Source of the DNA: Papaver somniferum
Lineage: Eukaryota > Streptophyta > Magnoliopsida > Ranunculales > Papaveraceae
DNA: 64,000 nt
Assembly (NCBI RefSeq): GCF_003573695.1
Contig: NC_039359.1
Span: forward strand, 154,744,210 to 154,808,209
Direction of reading: 5' to 3'
Position 1 is the stretch's first letter. Every line of letters starts with the position of its first letter. A program made the position numbers and the translations under genes. The notes below the pieces were generated by a model that had not been told where the DNA came from, ran no database searches, and saw nothing but the letters and a program-made list of their open reading frames with translations. Of the stretch, positions 43,031 through 55,525 are shown in pieces.

Positions 43031-44694
43031 GTGGGTATTAGGTTGATTTTAAATTAAATTAGGTTAAGGATAGGTTAGTCATTTCAACGTTTTAGGTCAC
43101 CCCTTATAACTATAGGGAAGGGAAGGTGGCCTGATAAAGTCATGATCCCCTCAAAAAAATCATGATCCCTAAAAAATCGTTCTAGCAGAATTTCTTAATG
43201 GGCCCAAATCCGATACCCATGCTCATTTCCAAAATCCGGCTCCACTGCCGACCACAGCACCAATTTATGACCGTCTAGCTAAAGCACATACCTCAGGTCC
43301 CAAACCTTCGAACCAACAGAACTTTATTCCTTCAGAACTTTCCTCCATCGATTGAGTACACAGCTGACAGCTCCACAAAGTTCGATCACCAACAATCAGC
43401 AGTTCCGGGGAATGTGTTTTCCTCTTCTTTTACTTCTGCATTTCTCCGTGTAATCTCGATCTCGCATCACGATCCTGGACTCCATTCTGTCCGCAAATCC
43501 AACAACCGGCTGCATGACTTCTATTCTCCCTGGTCATCTAACTCCAAGGATTCCATCTCCGAACTCCCACTCTGAACAATGATGGAACCCATGTGATGTC
43601 TTCACTCCCTGAGTTCTCAGCCCTAACTAACACCACCAAAACCCATGGTTCACCACAAGCAACGATTGCAACCAGCTCAATTCTATTCTCCTCCAGAAAT
43701 CCATGTTGCTGTTGTTCGACACTCGCATCATTCCGTGGAGGGATAGCTTCCATCTTCATTCACGTCCCAACTCGGCCAAAACCCCTCACTGCCGATACGA
43801 TCAATTACTACAGCCACCGTAAACAGCTTCGCAGTTTCAGCAACAGCATCACTTTCTATTCACTCCCTGACCAACCAACTACTAACTCCACCGACAAGAT
43901 CCATAGCTTGCGATGCCACTCATCCTGCTCGTATGAAGACCCATTCTCAGCAACACCCATCAGGATTCAACCCCTTCTTAACCTCCATTTAGATCGAAAC
44001 TCAATCCACAGCAAAACATCAATGGCTTCTTCGAACTTCAGGCCATATCAAACTCTTTCCATCTTCTCACCGTTTACCATGAACCACCTGCTTCAGCCAT
44101 TTAGAACAACCAACAACACTGCCAATGAAGTTTTCGTCTCCACCGGTATCTTGACTTCATAGACCCTCGAAGAGCTGGTGCAGCTGACTTCGAAAGGAGA
44201 AATGAAACTCTTTCGTATGTCTTCTCGAGCCTTCTCTGATTGATAACAAATGAGAAATGGAATTTGAACAAACACCACAGAGTTGATGTTTTAAGGTGCT
44301 GCACCGAAGACCAGTCCACAAAGAATGTGGTTAAAGTATTGCCACGTCCTTCTTTTTCATGTATTTTTCACTGTTTGGCAAGTGGCTGAACAAACTCATG
44401 CCCACTGAACAGACTTGTCTTCTGGCCTTGAAATGATGTGGCAAGGCAACTGGCGCGACAACCTCCACAGCCAAATTTGGTTAAGTTCCCTCTCATTCCG
44501 GTCTCATAAGACACTTGGTGAATTTGCCGCAAACGCCAATAAGTTCCTATATTTAGCAATTTATCTTCGGATGATCGAAATTGCTTGTACTTTCTACAAA
44601 AACACTAAAATAATGTTATTAGCCAATATATCGAGTCCTAGTTAATATAAATATGGGTACAAAATGTAGCACTTTCGTGCTTATCAGACACTAA

Positions 44695-44913
44695 TTGAAA
44701 ACGTGTGGGTACCAAAATACACCACCAACTTTTTCTTAGGCAACCTGTATGGACTAAACTCGAATACAATTCCGAGAGTCCAACTTAATGAATCTCAACG
44801 AAGGAATTATATGAAGAGCTTATCTCTGTCTCTCACAATTAGAATGTTTACAAAACCAAGTCTGTGAACCTAATTATGTGTGAGAGTACTTGGACGATTC
44901 CAAAGCTCCGTAT
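44695..44913 (-). repeat. C3 5' LTR fragment
   Basis: TGAAAACGTGTGGGTACC at the left end follows the altered primer site half and continues into sequence like the U5 end of C4 (TTAGGCAACCTGTATGGAC). It is cut at 44914 by C4; the rest should lie beyond the right edge of the window. Confidence 0.65.
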
Positions 44914-47035
44914 TGAAAAAGCGGGGGTCTAACAACTTCACCCAATATTTCGTTTAGGCAACCTGCATGGACAAACTCTGACATAATTCCAAGAGAATCA
45001 ACTAGACAGTCAGACTCAATCAATGAAAATATATCCAAGAGTTGTATCTCAATTTCTCAAATCAATCTGCAACCGAACATATATAAATCTGTGAGCCGGA
45101 TTAATATAAGAAATAACTTGGATGGTACTAAAGACCAACATCCAAGTATCAATCAATTTATATCAACAACCAAAGGTTGGATTATATAATTGATTGAACT
45201 ACGCACAACCTGTGATATTTCAATTATATAAAAAAATATAATGCGTAAAAGAAATAACACAGACACCAGAAATTTTGTTAACGAGGAAACCGCAAATGCA
45301 GAAAACCCCGAGACCTAGTCCAGATTTGAACACCACACTGTATTAAGCCGCTACAGACACTAGCCTACTCCAAGTTAACTTCGGACTGGAATGTAGTTGA
45401 TCCCTAACCAATCTCACACAGATCAAGGTACAGTCGCGTTCCTTACGCCTCTGAATCTCACCCACAACTAAGAGTTGCTACGACCCAAATTCGAAGACTT
45501 GATAAATCAATCTGTCTCACACATAAAAGTATATTGAATAGATAAATCTGTCTCCCACAGAAATACCTATGAGTTTTGTTCCTTCTTTTGATAGATCAAG
45601 GTGAACAGGAACCAATTGATACACCGGTCTTATATTCCCGAAGAACAGCCTAGTAATATCAATCACCTCACAATAATCTTAATCGTATGATAGCGAAACA
45701 AGATATTGTGGAATCACAAACAATGAGACGAAGATGTTTGTGACTACTTTTTATCTTGCCCGTCGGAAATTAAGTCTCGAGAAAATCTTAGAGAAGATAG
45801 TACTCAATACGATAGAATACGGCAAGATCAGAACATGCAACTACAAAAAAAAAATAGTTGGGTATGGCTTCACAATCCCAATGAAGTCTTCAAGTCATTA
45901 ACCTACAGGGTTTTGGAAAAAACCTAAGGTTAAAGGAGAATCGACTCTAGTCACAACAAGTATCACACATGAGGTGTGGGGATTAGGTTTCCCAGTTGCT
46001 AGAGCGCTCCCTTATATAGTCTTGAAATCAGGGTTTGTAATCAATGTTACCTTGGTAACAAAGCATTCAATATCCACTGTTAGATGAAAATTTGATTAGA
46101 CTCAAGTTAATATCTTCCAACCGTTAGATCGAACTTAGCTTGTTACACACAAATGAAAAGTGACTTCATTTAGATATGAGTAACCGTACCTAAACGTGTA
46201 CACCTTGTTGGATCAACAATAGTTAGCCGAAGTTAGACATATGAACACTTTCATATCAACCTTATTCATCTTAACCATAACTAGTTCAAATGACTCAAAT
46301 GAAACTAGTTCTAGATTTGTTCAATTGTTTATATTCTCATAGAAGTATGCAAGACATAATTGAAGCAAAATCGGTTTTGATTCACTCGAATCAATTCGTG
46401 AACATTATAGCCATGGTTTGTAAAAGATTGCATTCCTTAATATATAAATGTATTAGTTCATGAACAACCCGATTTTATAACATAACCTACTCAAGTATGC
46501 AAACGGGTACGCATACCTAAGTGGCCGGACTTAGTTTGGGTTTTCCAATATGGGAACGGGTACGCATACCTCCAAACTCAGTTGAATTTCCGGACAAGAA
46601 CTTTACGCCAGTTCGCATACGGGTATGCATAATAAGTTACCGGACTTTCATTAAACCAACCAGTATGCATACGTGTATGCATACTATGGTTCCCGTACTT
46701 GGAATAAAATGCAACAGATAGCATACAAGTACGCACATTGTGTTATATCCAATCATGGTTAATTTTTCTAAACTCCCATTTCAATGATTGAAACATTCTT
46801 AGAAGACGAAAATAGTTGTCTCACACAAACTATTAGTTCCACAAGCTCCCCTTAGTAGTTCTTCGTCTTCAATCGATGAACGCCTTGAAGTCTAATGCTC
46901 AACTACACTTACTATCCTAATCCGAGACTTAGCTATAAGTAGACTAGAAATCAAGACTTATAGTTTTGGCAACTAAACTTGATAACAAGCTTGAGATAGC
47001 AACGCTTGCGAGTTCGACCAAGCAGTGCTCTAATA
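44914..47035 (-). repeat. C4 3' LTR (2122 bp)
   Basis: Ends TGAAAAAGCGGGGG and TGCTCTAATA (one change from the usual TAACA). TATATAAG box (minus) at 46018-46011. At 46490-46740 its U3 has an array of ACGGGTACGCATAC and GTATGCATAC motifs, different from the C1/C2 array but in the same place. Confidence 0.88.
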
Positions 47036-48279
47036 ATCTCCCACTTTGTCAATTTTAGTGACAAAACTATCAGCACATATGGATTACAAAATAAATAAAC
47101 TTTGTAGATTCTCATCCAAATGTTTGATTTCCTTGGTTCTTCTACATTACTCGAAATCTTCGTCACTTCCAAGTACTCTAGTGATTCTGAATGTGTTCAG
47201 CTCAGCATCATAATTGTTGAAGATCCGTAGCTATAACAATATATAAAAGCAAGATGTTTTCGTATTGTTATACAGTTTCATAGTATTATTACACATCATC
47301 GAAGTTCAATTGTATCTCAACTTTCACAACAATACTATGGTGATATGTACCACTCCCCCTTAGTCAATACTTCATCTCATATGAAAACCACTCCCCTTAC
47401 ATAATGATCCGTAAACCATATGTATTTGTAGTGTGAACTACACATTAATTCTCCCCTTTTTTGTCAATATAAATTGGCAAAGGTACGAAAACTAGTTGGA
47501 TCATAATGAAATTCTCATAGAGATTCTTCATGACTAAAAGAAAACATATCAACTTTGTTTCGATTATTTCACATAGTTGAAACTAGTGTATTCATCAAGG
47601 ATTTTATAAAGATACAAGAAAACTCCTATAATATTCCATAGCCACACTCCCCATAAAGATTTGGTAATTAAGTACTAGTTCAGATAAGAACTCTCCCCCA
47701 TATAATGTCATTCCCGAAAGAACAACAAGAGAGACCTTACTTTTGCAAGAAAATAAGGATTTCTTTGGACATTAACAAATTACATGAAACATGAATTTGT
47801 ATCCAGAAAACTCAAGATAAGAGAACTTACGGAGCCGCACAGTACTTTCACATAGAAGTGGATCAGGGAAAGATCAATACTGCGGAATATTCAAAGATTC
47901 ATTCTATTTTTATTAATATTTGCATAATGATATTATAGACTTAATCTTTGTAATCAAAAGTTTATCATATCTTCCATCAATATTTGCATAATGACACAAT
48001 AGGCTTAACTTTTGACATTATAGGACAATCATAGTTCACGGAAGCAAACACATATATCCCATAACAATTTTTGCAATATATGAAACCAATAAAGATTAAT
48101 ATTGCAAAATCATCTTCCAAATAAACTTTAGAATTTGAATAAATAAATCTAAAAACATTACAAGATGAACATCGTTGGCAATAGCTATGTGTACTCACAA
48201 TAATTGTTATTCCAAACCCTAGTTATCCTTCTTAAAACACAAGAATAAATTCTCATAAGAAGTTTTCTAGAAATAAAAA
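47036..48279 (-). other. C4 purine tract, hairpin and non-coding 3' interior
   Basis: Reversed purine tract (ATCTCCCACTTTG), hairpin, further reversed tracts at about 47352 and 47390, and a TCTCCCCTTTTTTGTCAAT block at about 47452. No ORF. Matches the C1-C3 3' interiors. Confidence 0.6.
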
Positions 48280-48720
48280 TCAAATTTCTTCGATAACATC
48301 ATACCTTTGAAAGGGTCCATCATAAAAGGTGTCACTGATATCCTTGATTCTTTTGATCGTAGAGACTCCATGTTCATGGGTTAGAACATTAAATTTCCGA
48401 TCAACAATGCGGGCTAGGTCCCTAGATTTGACACAATCCATGATGAGTTTCTTCTGATTCCTGATCAAGATCTTTTGATTATCAAGGATTTTGGTCTGAC
48501 CATCAATAACCTGATTTATATGCAGTTGAAGATTTGCAAATTCGACCCTAGAGTCATTATGAAAAAGAATTAAATCCTTGACAGATTCTCCAATCCAGGA
48601 GTTGTACTCTTTTCTTTCAATCATCTTTTTCAAGACAAGTTCTTGAACTGAATCGCATCCTTTAAAGTCTTCTTCCATCTCAAGATTCACAACTTTTTGA
48701 GGTCTTGAGGAGTTCTCCAT
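48280..48720 (-). CDS. ORF2 of C4, intact 146 residues
   Basis: An uninterrupted frame with ATG at 48720 (MENSSRPQKVVNLEMEED) and stop at 48280. Acidic N-terminus, then a helical region from about residue 55 with a heptad-like stretch (LQLHINQVIDGQTKILDNQK) and a basic C-terminal half. The opening resembles C3 ORF2 (METPSK) and the helix occupies the same place as LQEILVKQQ in C6. It lies about 390 bp after ORF1. Unknown function; intact while ORF1 is broken. Confidence 0.55.
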   Translation of the reverse strand: MENSSRPQKVVNLEMEEDFKGCDSVQELVLKKMIERKEYNSWIGESVKDLILFHNDSRVEFANLQLHINQVIDGQTKILDNQKILIRNQKKLIMDCVKSRDLARIVDRKFNVLTHEHGVSTIKRIKDISDTFYDGPFQRYDVIEEI

Positions 48721-49108
48721 TTTTTTTATTAGGGAATGAAAACAATATAAAATATATATATGTTTACGAACAAGAGAAGGACACCCTTGTTAAGGAAACC
48801 CTAAAAAACTCCCAAGAAAGACACAGACGTTCATGGACTAGTTGTGACATGCTAATGGATCAGAAAATATCCAAGGAAATACTCTCAGTTTTCAGATATG
48901 TCTTACTCTCATGGCTCAATAATTAAAAGATTTAATCATATCATAAGGAGGGGATATACTAATTACAAGGAGTCAAGAAATGACTCACAAGAGAAGAAAA
49001 CAGCTAAAGAAAACACAAGACAAATGGTGATCTACAATAGACTTGAGCAGCTCTCAAAAATCATCCTTGCAACTCTCAAGTTGGATACAAGGATGAAATT
49101 ACCTAGAA

Positions 49109-50336
49109 TTAGGTGGCAGAGTGAGATGTAATCCCACCATGAAAATTGAGACATGAATTGTAAATACTATCTGAAGGTTTGATCCTTGTATTCCTTGCCT
49201 CCCTTCGGTTATTTCTTTTTCCAGAGGAAATAGTCATGATCCTTTTAACAAATCCACCAGCGATATTTTTCTGAGGATTAAGTCTAGGTCCTCTGGAGAT
49301 TGGTTCCAGATGATTAGAATTGTGAGATCTCCACCTCCTAAACTTAGACTTGCCAGTTTTGTTCTCATAACTACTGGGAATGTATATATTTGTGGTGTAA
49401 GAATTTGCACCATGAGAAGGAACACGATTCCATAAAAGATTTTGAGATGAGTGATCATTAAAATCCTTTTTATGAGAGTTCTGGTTTTCTGCAGGAATGA
49501 AATCCATTGTAGATGTCGTCAGACCATTTACTCTGTCGACTGTAAAAAGAAGTAGATTTTGAAGATCAGAAATCTGTTTATTTCTAGAAAAAAAATCTAG
49601 AACACGGTGATTCTTTTTGCCACATAAGGAACAGGTTCGTGAAAGAGAAGCATCAGCTGGACCTTTTTTAAGTTCATATCCCTATTAGAACACTGCAAGT
49701 AATGTAAACATTTCTTAGCAGGAACTTCTTTTGGAGTACTTTTCTTCATGAACAGTAATTTCACTTGAGAATTAGTGATTTGTACAGAAGATTTTCTCAT
49801 TAAAACAGAGTTTTCTTTTTTCAAGGATTTGCATTGTTCCTGGGCTAGAAGAAAAGATGCAACCAGTTTATCTTTCTCAACACGAAGGTTGTTTAGATTT
49901 TATGAGTGAGTCTCGACCAAACGTTTTTCTCTAATTGAATCTTCTTTAACAATATCCTCAAGAGCCCTAATATTTTCAGGTTGTAAAGTAGTTTCTTGAA
50001 CAAGTTTTTCGATATTGTTAGAGAAGGACTAAATGATGCTATAAAGTTCATGTTCTCAACCAAGAGACTTCTCAAGCTCATCAATGAGATGATCATGTTT
50101 TTCTTCAAGAAACTTTATCTTAGTTCCTTGAGAATCAATAGTCTCAGCAGATTTTTTTAGAGTTCTAGTGAGTTCCATTTCAGCTTCAGACATAGTATTA
50201 AATGTCATATAGAGGGAATGTTATCAGAGTATGATAGCAAAAAAATCTTACCTCGGGATTCGGAAGAATCAACAAAGGAGTTATCCTTGGAGGTAATCCC
50301 AAAACATTTAGCATAATCAAAACTTTTGGAACTCAT
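49109..50336 (-). pseudogene. ORF1 of C4: coiled coil, zinc knuckle, basic tail
   Basis: ATG at 50336 opens MSSKSFDYAKCFGITSKD. A GTAAGA donor at about 50251 may start a short intron ending near 50170, after which EAEMELTRTLKKSAETIDSQ begins a long coiled coil with two or three stops (near 50050 and 49905). A zinc knuckle CSLCGKKNH at about 49625 has lost its last Cys (Phe present). A basic Asn/Ser-rich tail runs to 49109. No UBN2 capsid domain is present, unlike C1, C3 and C6. It resembles the C-terminal half of a SIRE-type Gag. Confidence 0.6.
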
Positions 50337-50426
50337 TTCTATGTGCGCGAGTTTGAGATAAACAACTATCCACACAAATCAGATTTCCACAAACACAGAC
50401 TTACGAGGTCTAAAACGTGTTTGCCT

Positions 50427-50438
50427 GCTCTGATACCA
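50427..50438 (-). promoter_or_regulatory. Primer binding site of C4
   Basis: GCTCTGATACCA, complement of the initiator tRNA-Met site, 1 bp from the LTR end at 50440. Confidence 0.85.
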
Positions 50439-50439
50439 A

Positions 50440-50706
50440 TCAAAAAAGCGGGGGTCTAACAACCTCACCCAATATTTCTTTTAGGAAATATGTATGGACA
50501 AACTCCAATATAATTCCAAGAGAATCAACTAGACGTTCAGACTCAATCAATGAAAATATATCCAAGAGTTGTATCTCAATTTCTCAAATCAATCTGCAAT
50601 CGAACAGATAGAAATTTGTGAGCCGGATTAATATGAGAAATAACTTGGATGGTACCAAAGACCAATATCCAAGTGTCAATCAATTTATATTAACAACCAA
50701 AGGTTG
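50440..50706 (-). repeat. C4 5' LTR, first part
   Basis: Matches 44914-45180 of the C4 3' LTR closely up to ACCAAAGGTTG, then stops at the TGTTGGAG start of C5. GGTTG (50702-50706) is the candidate target duplication of C5. Confidence 0.82.
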
Positions 50707-50898
50707 TGTTGGAGCAGTCCTCGGTCGAACTCGCATCCGTTGCTATCTCAAGCATGTTTGTCAATGTTAGTGATTAAAACTATAAGTCTTAATTTCTAGC
50801 CTATTTATAGATGTCTCGGACTAGAACATAGATTGTGTAGTTGAGCTTAGACTTCACGATGTTCATTATCTGAAGACGAAGAACTACTAAGGGGATCT
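50707..50898 (+). repeat. C5 5' LTR, first 192 bp
   Basis: TGTTGGAGCAGTCCTCGG resembles the C1 LTR start at 14929. It ends in GGGGATCT, where C6 is inserted. Its continuation TGTGGAACTTCATCGAC is found at 60275. Confidence 0.85.
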
Positions 50899-53724
50899 TG
50901 AAAAGACGACGGTACCCAAATATACCTCAATCTAAAACATTTCCACCTTTAAGTTCTTTCTCCAAAAGTGATTGTCTATGGACTGATTCGAGACAATACA
51001 ACAAATCGGTTCACACTTCGTGTGATTGTCTATAGATACGAGATCGAGACAATACAACAACGAAGTATGTTTACTTGATAAAAGGTTCGGACTTAACCAA
51101 ACACAATAGGATGACTTATCAAGTAAATAGGAATTAACGTTTGTGTAATTTACTTTAAATTATAATAACAACAATTATAATTGCGGAAAATAAAAGTAAA
51201 TAACACAACAAGATTTTGTTAACGAGGAAACCGAAAATGCAAAAAAAAAACCCGGGACCTTGTCCAGAATTGAATACTCTCGGGATTAAGCCGCTATACA
51301 AAATCAAACCAACTTCGTATAATTGAGACCAAGCAACTAAACCTATAGTCCACCTAGTTCAGTATGTATTCCCACGCCTCCGACCTGTAATAAGTCACGT
51401 ACTTGGAACAATTCCTTTGGTTCATATTCCAAACAGTAAAGGAACAACAAATCTGTTTGGTATCAACTATTTTCAACCAAGTGATATGAGATCGACAAAG
51501 GCTCTTCTGTTTATCTCAATAAACTCCTTCGTCAGGTTCTTAGATCTATCTTATTATCAACTACCGAAGTAATTGTTAAGATTTTGCAATCAATACTTTT
51601 AATCACAAAGAATTGTATTGATGCCGATCTACACAACTAATCAGTCTAATCTACCACAAGGATAAACCGACTATAGTTGGATCCTCTTTTACCGAAACAA
51701 TTATTGTGCACGCCAAAGATTATGAATCCCAAATCAGAAATATTCAAAGTCTTCTTTTTCTTCAAATCTTCTTAGATCTTCAATAAACACCTGCACACAA
51801 TCAACTTGAATCTCTTGTGATCAATCACGCACAGAATGGAGTCTGTTAACAATGGATTATCACAAGACGTCTTTAGATATACTAACAGTCTAAAGATCCA
51901 CGTCAAAACTTCGATCTAGTTTGAGTGAATCTTATATCAGAAGAGAAGATTATCAAGCATAAACAAACTAGGTGCAATCAAAGTTCAACCACCGTTAGTC
52001 AATCTAATCAATTGAAAACAAAAGATAAACCGCAATTATCTAGTTTCCCACCAACGGTACTAATAGAGCTTCCCAATCCCAAAGAAGACTTTAAACTGAG
52101 TGGCCGTAAGAGATTTCGCCTAATTAGGTTACTCTCCTCTTTGAATAGGTGGGTTCACCAGTAACAGCACAACTGAGATAGTTCTTACTGTACGAGGATT
52201 AGTTTGCTCGAAATGCAAAATTTCATATTTATAGACCAAGGAAGTTTGGACATCAAGGAATTTCCAAAACGGAAAATATTCTCAAGATATGCAATATATT
52301 CCAGATTCGGTTTCTATAATTCCTGGAAATGCTCTGTCCAAAATAATGACCGAAAATCTCTTGGAAAATCTCCAACTAGCAAATGCACATTACTAATTTT
52401 TCATTTTTCAAAAATAAATTTAAAAACCTTAAATAAAAGATTCTCAATTTATTTTATTCGATCCGGGATTTTCTTCCTTTAGCTATTAAGAAACAACTTT
52501 CAACAATTAAAGATAAGCACTACTGCACATGTTCAAAGTATATCGACATCCTTACTTTGTAAGTTCTCTTTCATACTTACAATCTTGAAACCGATTTTCC
52601 ACACTTCTAAACAAGTTTAGAATTGGTTCATCTGTCTTTTAAGAACTATGTGATTGATCAAGAACACTCAATCACCAATCATGAGTTTAACGGTTCTACC
52701 AAAACAAGTTTCGGTTCTACGTGTGAGTATTGTGCATAGTCACACTAGCTTTCCAAAATTCTCTTGACTAGGTACTAGGATCGGTTCCCCACATATATAT
52801 GGTATTTAACTTGTACTTGCTGCACATGTCCATAGGATCGGTTCCCCTTTGCCTAAAAACGTGTTGCACATGTCCATAGGATCGGTTCCCCTTTCTGCTA
52901 AAAACTTGTTGCACCCCAGACAAGGATCGATTCCCCTTTGTGATAGGTTACACCTCTTACTAGGATCGGTTCCCCTTTACCCAGAGTCGGTCATACCAAT
53001 AACACAAAATCGATCATACCATCTCAGGTGATTACTTAAGATCGGTTTCACTAATAAAAGTCATACCAATACAAAAGTCAGGCCTTTGTGAATAGTTTTA
53101 CCAAGAACATAAACAAGTCATGAGCGGCTATATTGATCACACATATTGGTAGTTCAAAAGATATGCAATGAATAACAATACCAATAATGCCTGGCGATTT
53201 CTCTTTCGATTCACAAAACAAGTTCATGAATTTACTTCCTTAAAACAAATGTAAAAAATTGTTTCCTAGGATGAAATCTTCACCTTATACCCATACATAT
53301 TCACAATAGCATTCAAACGATTATGTCGATGTCTTATCTACAAAGTTTAATGGTTAAGCAATAAACCTAGTATTGTATTCCTTAATACTATGTCTAACTA
53401 GAGTAGAATTATTCATGCTTTGCGGTTTTATTTTCAATATGCACGACTTGAAAGATACGTTTAGGGAATGAAACAGTTCAAGTCAAATATCACTAACCTC
53501 AAGTGGAAGGATGATGTTGTCGTTGTAGCTCCTTACTTCTTCACTTCTTCAAGTTTTCGCAATACTCGTAATGTCTCAAATCCTAATACTTTCAAGCTAA
53601 CCTATACGAAGTTGACTCTAGTACATAATCAAGCGACTCTTAAATGAGTTTTGGCTCACTAAAATATGACAACCAAACTTGACATACCAACGCTTGGTGG
53701 GTTCAATTGAGCTATGCTCTAACA
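50899..53724 (-). repeat. C6 3' LTR (2826 bp)
   Basis: U3 holds an AGGATCGGTTCCCCTTT array (about 52780-52985, five copies). The right end adjoins the reversed purine tract. Confidence 0.9.
52780..52985 (-). repeat. U3 motif array AGGATCGGTTCCCC in C6
   Basis: Five copies or near copies on the plus strand, spaced about 30-60 bp, some preceded by TGCACATGTCCAT. The 5' LTR copy (59365-59525) has fewer units, with some mutated (AGGACCGGTTTCCC, AGGATCTATTCCCC). Confidence 0.8.
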
Positions 53725-55525
53725 GTCTTACCCTTTGTCAATTTTAGTGACAAAACTCTTACATCATATGGATAAACAAATTACAAGAATTCATTACACA
53801 TATGCTTGATTCCCGAATTCAACAACACAATAACCTATATACATTCAATCCTTAAATTTCGATGTTGACATTATAATAACAAAGTTAATACTCCCTCTAA
53901 AGGTAAGATAGGTAGATTTTATCAATCCACACGTCTTTGTTATTTCCTTTGTAGTCCATATAACTACAAGAATATGATATGTTACTCCCCCTTAGTCTAT
54001 GCTTTCACTCTTTCGTTAAATAAACCTTTAAGCACCAATATCCTTTCCCTTAATGATACCAATTAATATAAATTTATACCAGTATCACTTGTTTACTCCA
54101 TATATTTCTCCCCCTTTTTGTCACAAAATGACCAAGAAACGAAAAAAAATAAAGCACAAACCGAAAGGATCTTACAAATCTTAATATACTTGCAACCTAT
54201 AGAGTTAAGCACGAGGGTTCCACACACCATTTTTGATAACCAATATAAAAACCGAAACTACAAAGTAATTTGTTTTGATATATTACCAAGGAAACAATTT
54301 CCCGAAGCAATTTTTCCTAATAGTTTAGCAAACCAAAAATCAACTAAGCACCTTAGTTCCTTTCCTAAACCGATTGTACAAATACAATCGTTTGTTCGAT
54401 AAGACCAAAATAAAGATAACTCTATTTTTCTCATCAGGTTCTAATTATCCAAATAACTTAGATCTTTAACTTTTAAACAAGACAAGTATTAGGCTAGTTA
54501 ACTATCATTTATTGTTAAGGCATTCGATTAGACTTGAATAATCGAAACCTCCACTTTGATAAGTCTAACTAAGATCAGAATTAACTTAGTTTCTCTTATT
54601 CGGAATCGAATTTGACTAAACAATTCATCCCGTAAACCTTTTCTTTCGTTAAGACATAAACAATTCATACAAACCAAATAAATTAACTTGCATAATTATT
54701 CACCTCAACTGGAAGCAATTGAAACAACATAGACATTAAAGCACCGCAATTGCACCGAAATTTTGTAAGCCTAGACAATTGATACCACACAATAAAGAAA
54801 GATAACAATAGTTTTTCTTAACCGGAACCAATTGAATCACACACACGTCCATACACAAATAACGGAAAAAAACATCAATTGTACCGAAATTTTGTTAAGC
54901 AAAAGCAATAAATATATGAAATAAAATCAGGCTTTTCTTAAACAGGAAAACAATTAAATAACAAGATTGTTACCTCAAATTTCGTATCCACTTCTCCAGT
55001 ATGTTTGCATCTTCTTCCAGGGAGAATTGATATTGAAATATCATTATGTTGTCATCCTTATGCAAAACAAAAGAATAACAACAACCAACCTTTACCAGAG
55101 AAAGGTTGAAAATCGGTTTTTAACTATTGCAAGCAAAAGTTGAAAACCCCGAAACACATATGCTTTTATGCTAAACCAAAATAGATTCAACATATTGTGA
55201 CTTTTTCACATATTGTTTCTATCATAACCCCTCATGATCCTTTGATAAAGCCTACCAACATGGGCTAGAACTTAATCCTGCTAAATGAAAAAGTCACCCA
55301 AACCATAAGGGTTCACCACATTATGACATCAAATATCAAGATTATAAAACCGAAATCAAACATCCCATAAACATACATAGCAATAATATAAAGCATTAAA
55401 GCACAGGCTATGTAAATAAAAAACTAGCACAATAAAAATTATAAATCAAATAATTTTATTCATAAAATAGACCTAATACAATCATTGAAAGAAATCAAAA
55501 ATTGATGTCTATTATTTTTTGAAAC
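53725..55525 (-). other. C6 purine tract, hairpin and non-coding 3' interior
   Basis: GTCTTACCCTTTG, then TTTGTCAATTTTAGTGACAAA (a 7-bp stem). Reversed purine tracts recur at about 53986 and 54106. A second TTTTTGTCACAAAATGACC palindromic block lies at about 54114. No ORF of note. Confidence 0.6.

Larger units (their letters stand above)
41523..43108 (+). repeat. Direct repeat TAGGTCACCCCTTAT near both ends of the TIR element
   Basis: The 15-mer occurs at about 41524-41538 and 43092-43106 in the same orientation, with weaker similarity just before it. It lies inside each terminal region and is not part of the inverted repeats. Confidence 0.6.
41450..43182. mobile_element. TIR DNA transposon, non-autonomous (hAT- or Mutator-like)
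   Basis: The left end GAACGATTTTTTGGGGATCA and the complement of the right end GAACGATTTTTTAGGGATCA match, and similarity continues for about 40 bp. Both flanks carry TAGCAGAA (41442-41449, 43183-43190). An adjacent C on both sides would also allow a 9-bp reading, CTAGCAGAA. Eight bp is typical of hAT, nine of Mutator-like elements. Length 1733 bp, no transposase. The interior is an array of AACCGAAC motifs, a GGT-rich minisatellite and a TA run. Confidence 0.85.
40454..44686 (-). mobile_element. Probable solo LTR (about 2.5 kb) inserted in the C3 primer site
   Basis: The ends TGATAGG (40454) and CTTATCA (44686) are inverted matches, TGATA/TATCA. Host sequence resumes exactly in the C3 primer site and LTR. 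Flanking GAAAA (left) and GACAC (right) may be decayed copies of GATAC. Without the TIR transposon it is about 2.5 kb with no gag or pol. Read on the minus strand it begins TGATAAGCACGAAAGTGC and near its end has TCCCTGTGGGTTCGACCC. GC content is higher at 43200-44400. Frames there (plus 43593-44162; minus 43759-43538) have no recognisable domain and I do not call them genes. Confidence 0.6.
36471..44913 (-). mobile_element. C3: gag-only copia element, minus strand, heavily interrupted
   Basis: On the minus strand: part of the 5' LTR (44695-44913), a primer site split by a solo LTR, Gag (about 40374-38869), ORF2 (38460-38245), non-coding 3' interior, hairpin and purine tract (36839-36872) and a partial 3' LTR (36471-36838). 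The 3' LTR lost its outer end at the B2 junction and has an internal deletion near 36562. The 5' LTR is cut by C4 at 44914. No protease, integrase or reverse transcriptase in the 3.6-kb interior. Confidence 0.75.
44914..50706 (-). mobile_element. C4: gag-like copia element, minus strand
   Basis: 3' LTR 44914-47035, purine tract and hairpin 47036-47068, non-coding interior, ORF2 (48720-48280), ORF1 (50336-49109), primer site 50427-50438, and the first 267 bp of the 5' LTR (50440-50706). C5 begins at 50707, so the remaining 5' LTR is expected right of the window. The interior is 3.4 kb and lacks pol. The left flank CGTAT (44909-44913) is the target-duplication candidate. Confidence 0.82.

Noticed and set aside
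43593..44162. 189-residue plus-strand frame as a host gene
   Set aside because: Low-complexity Ser/Thr/Pro composition, no domain, located inside a probable LTR; the opposite strand is also partly open, so openness reflects base composition.
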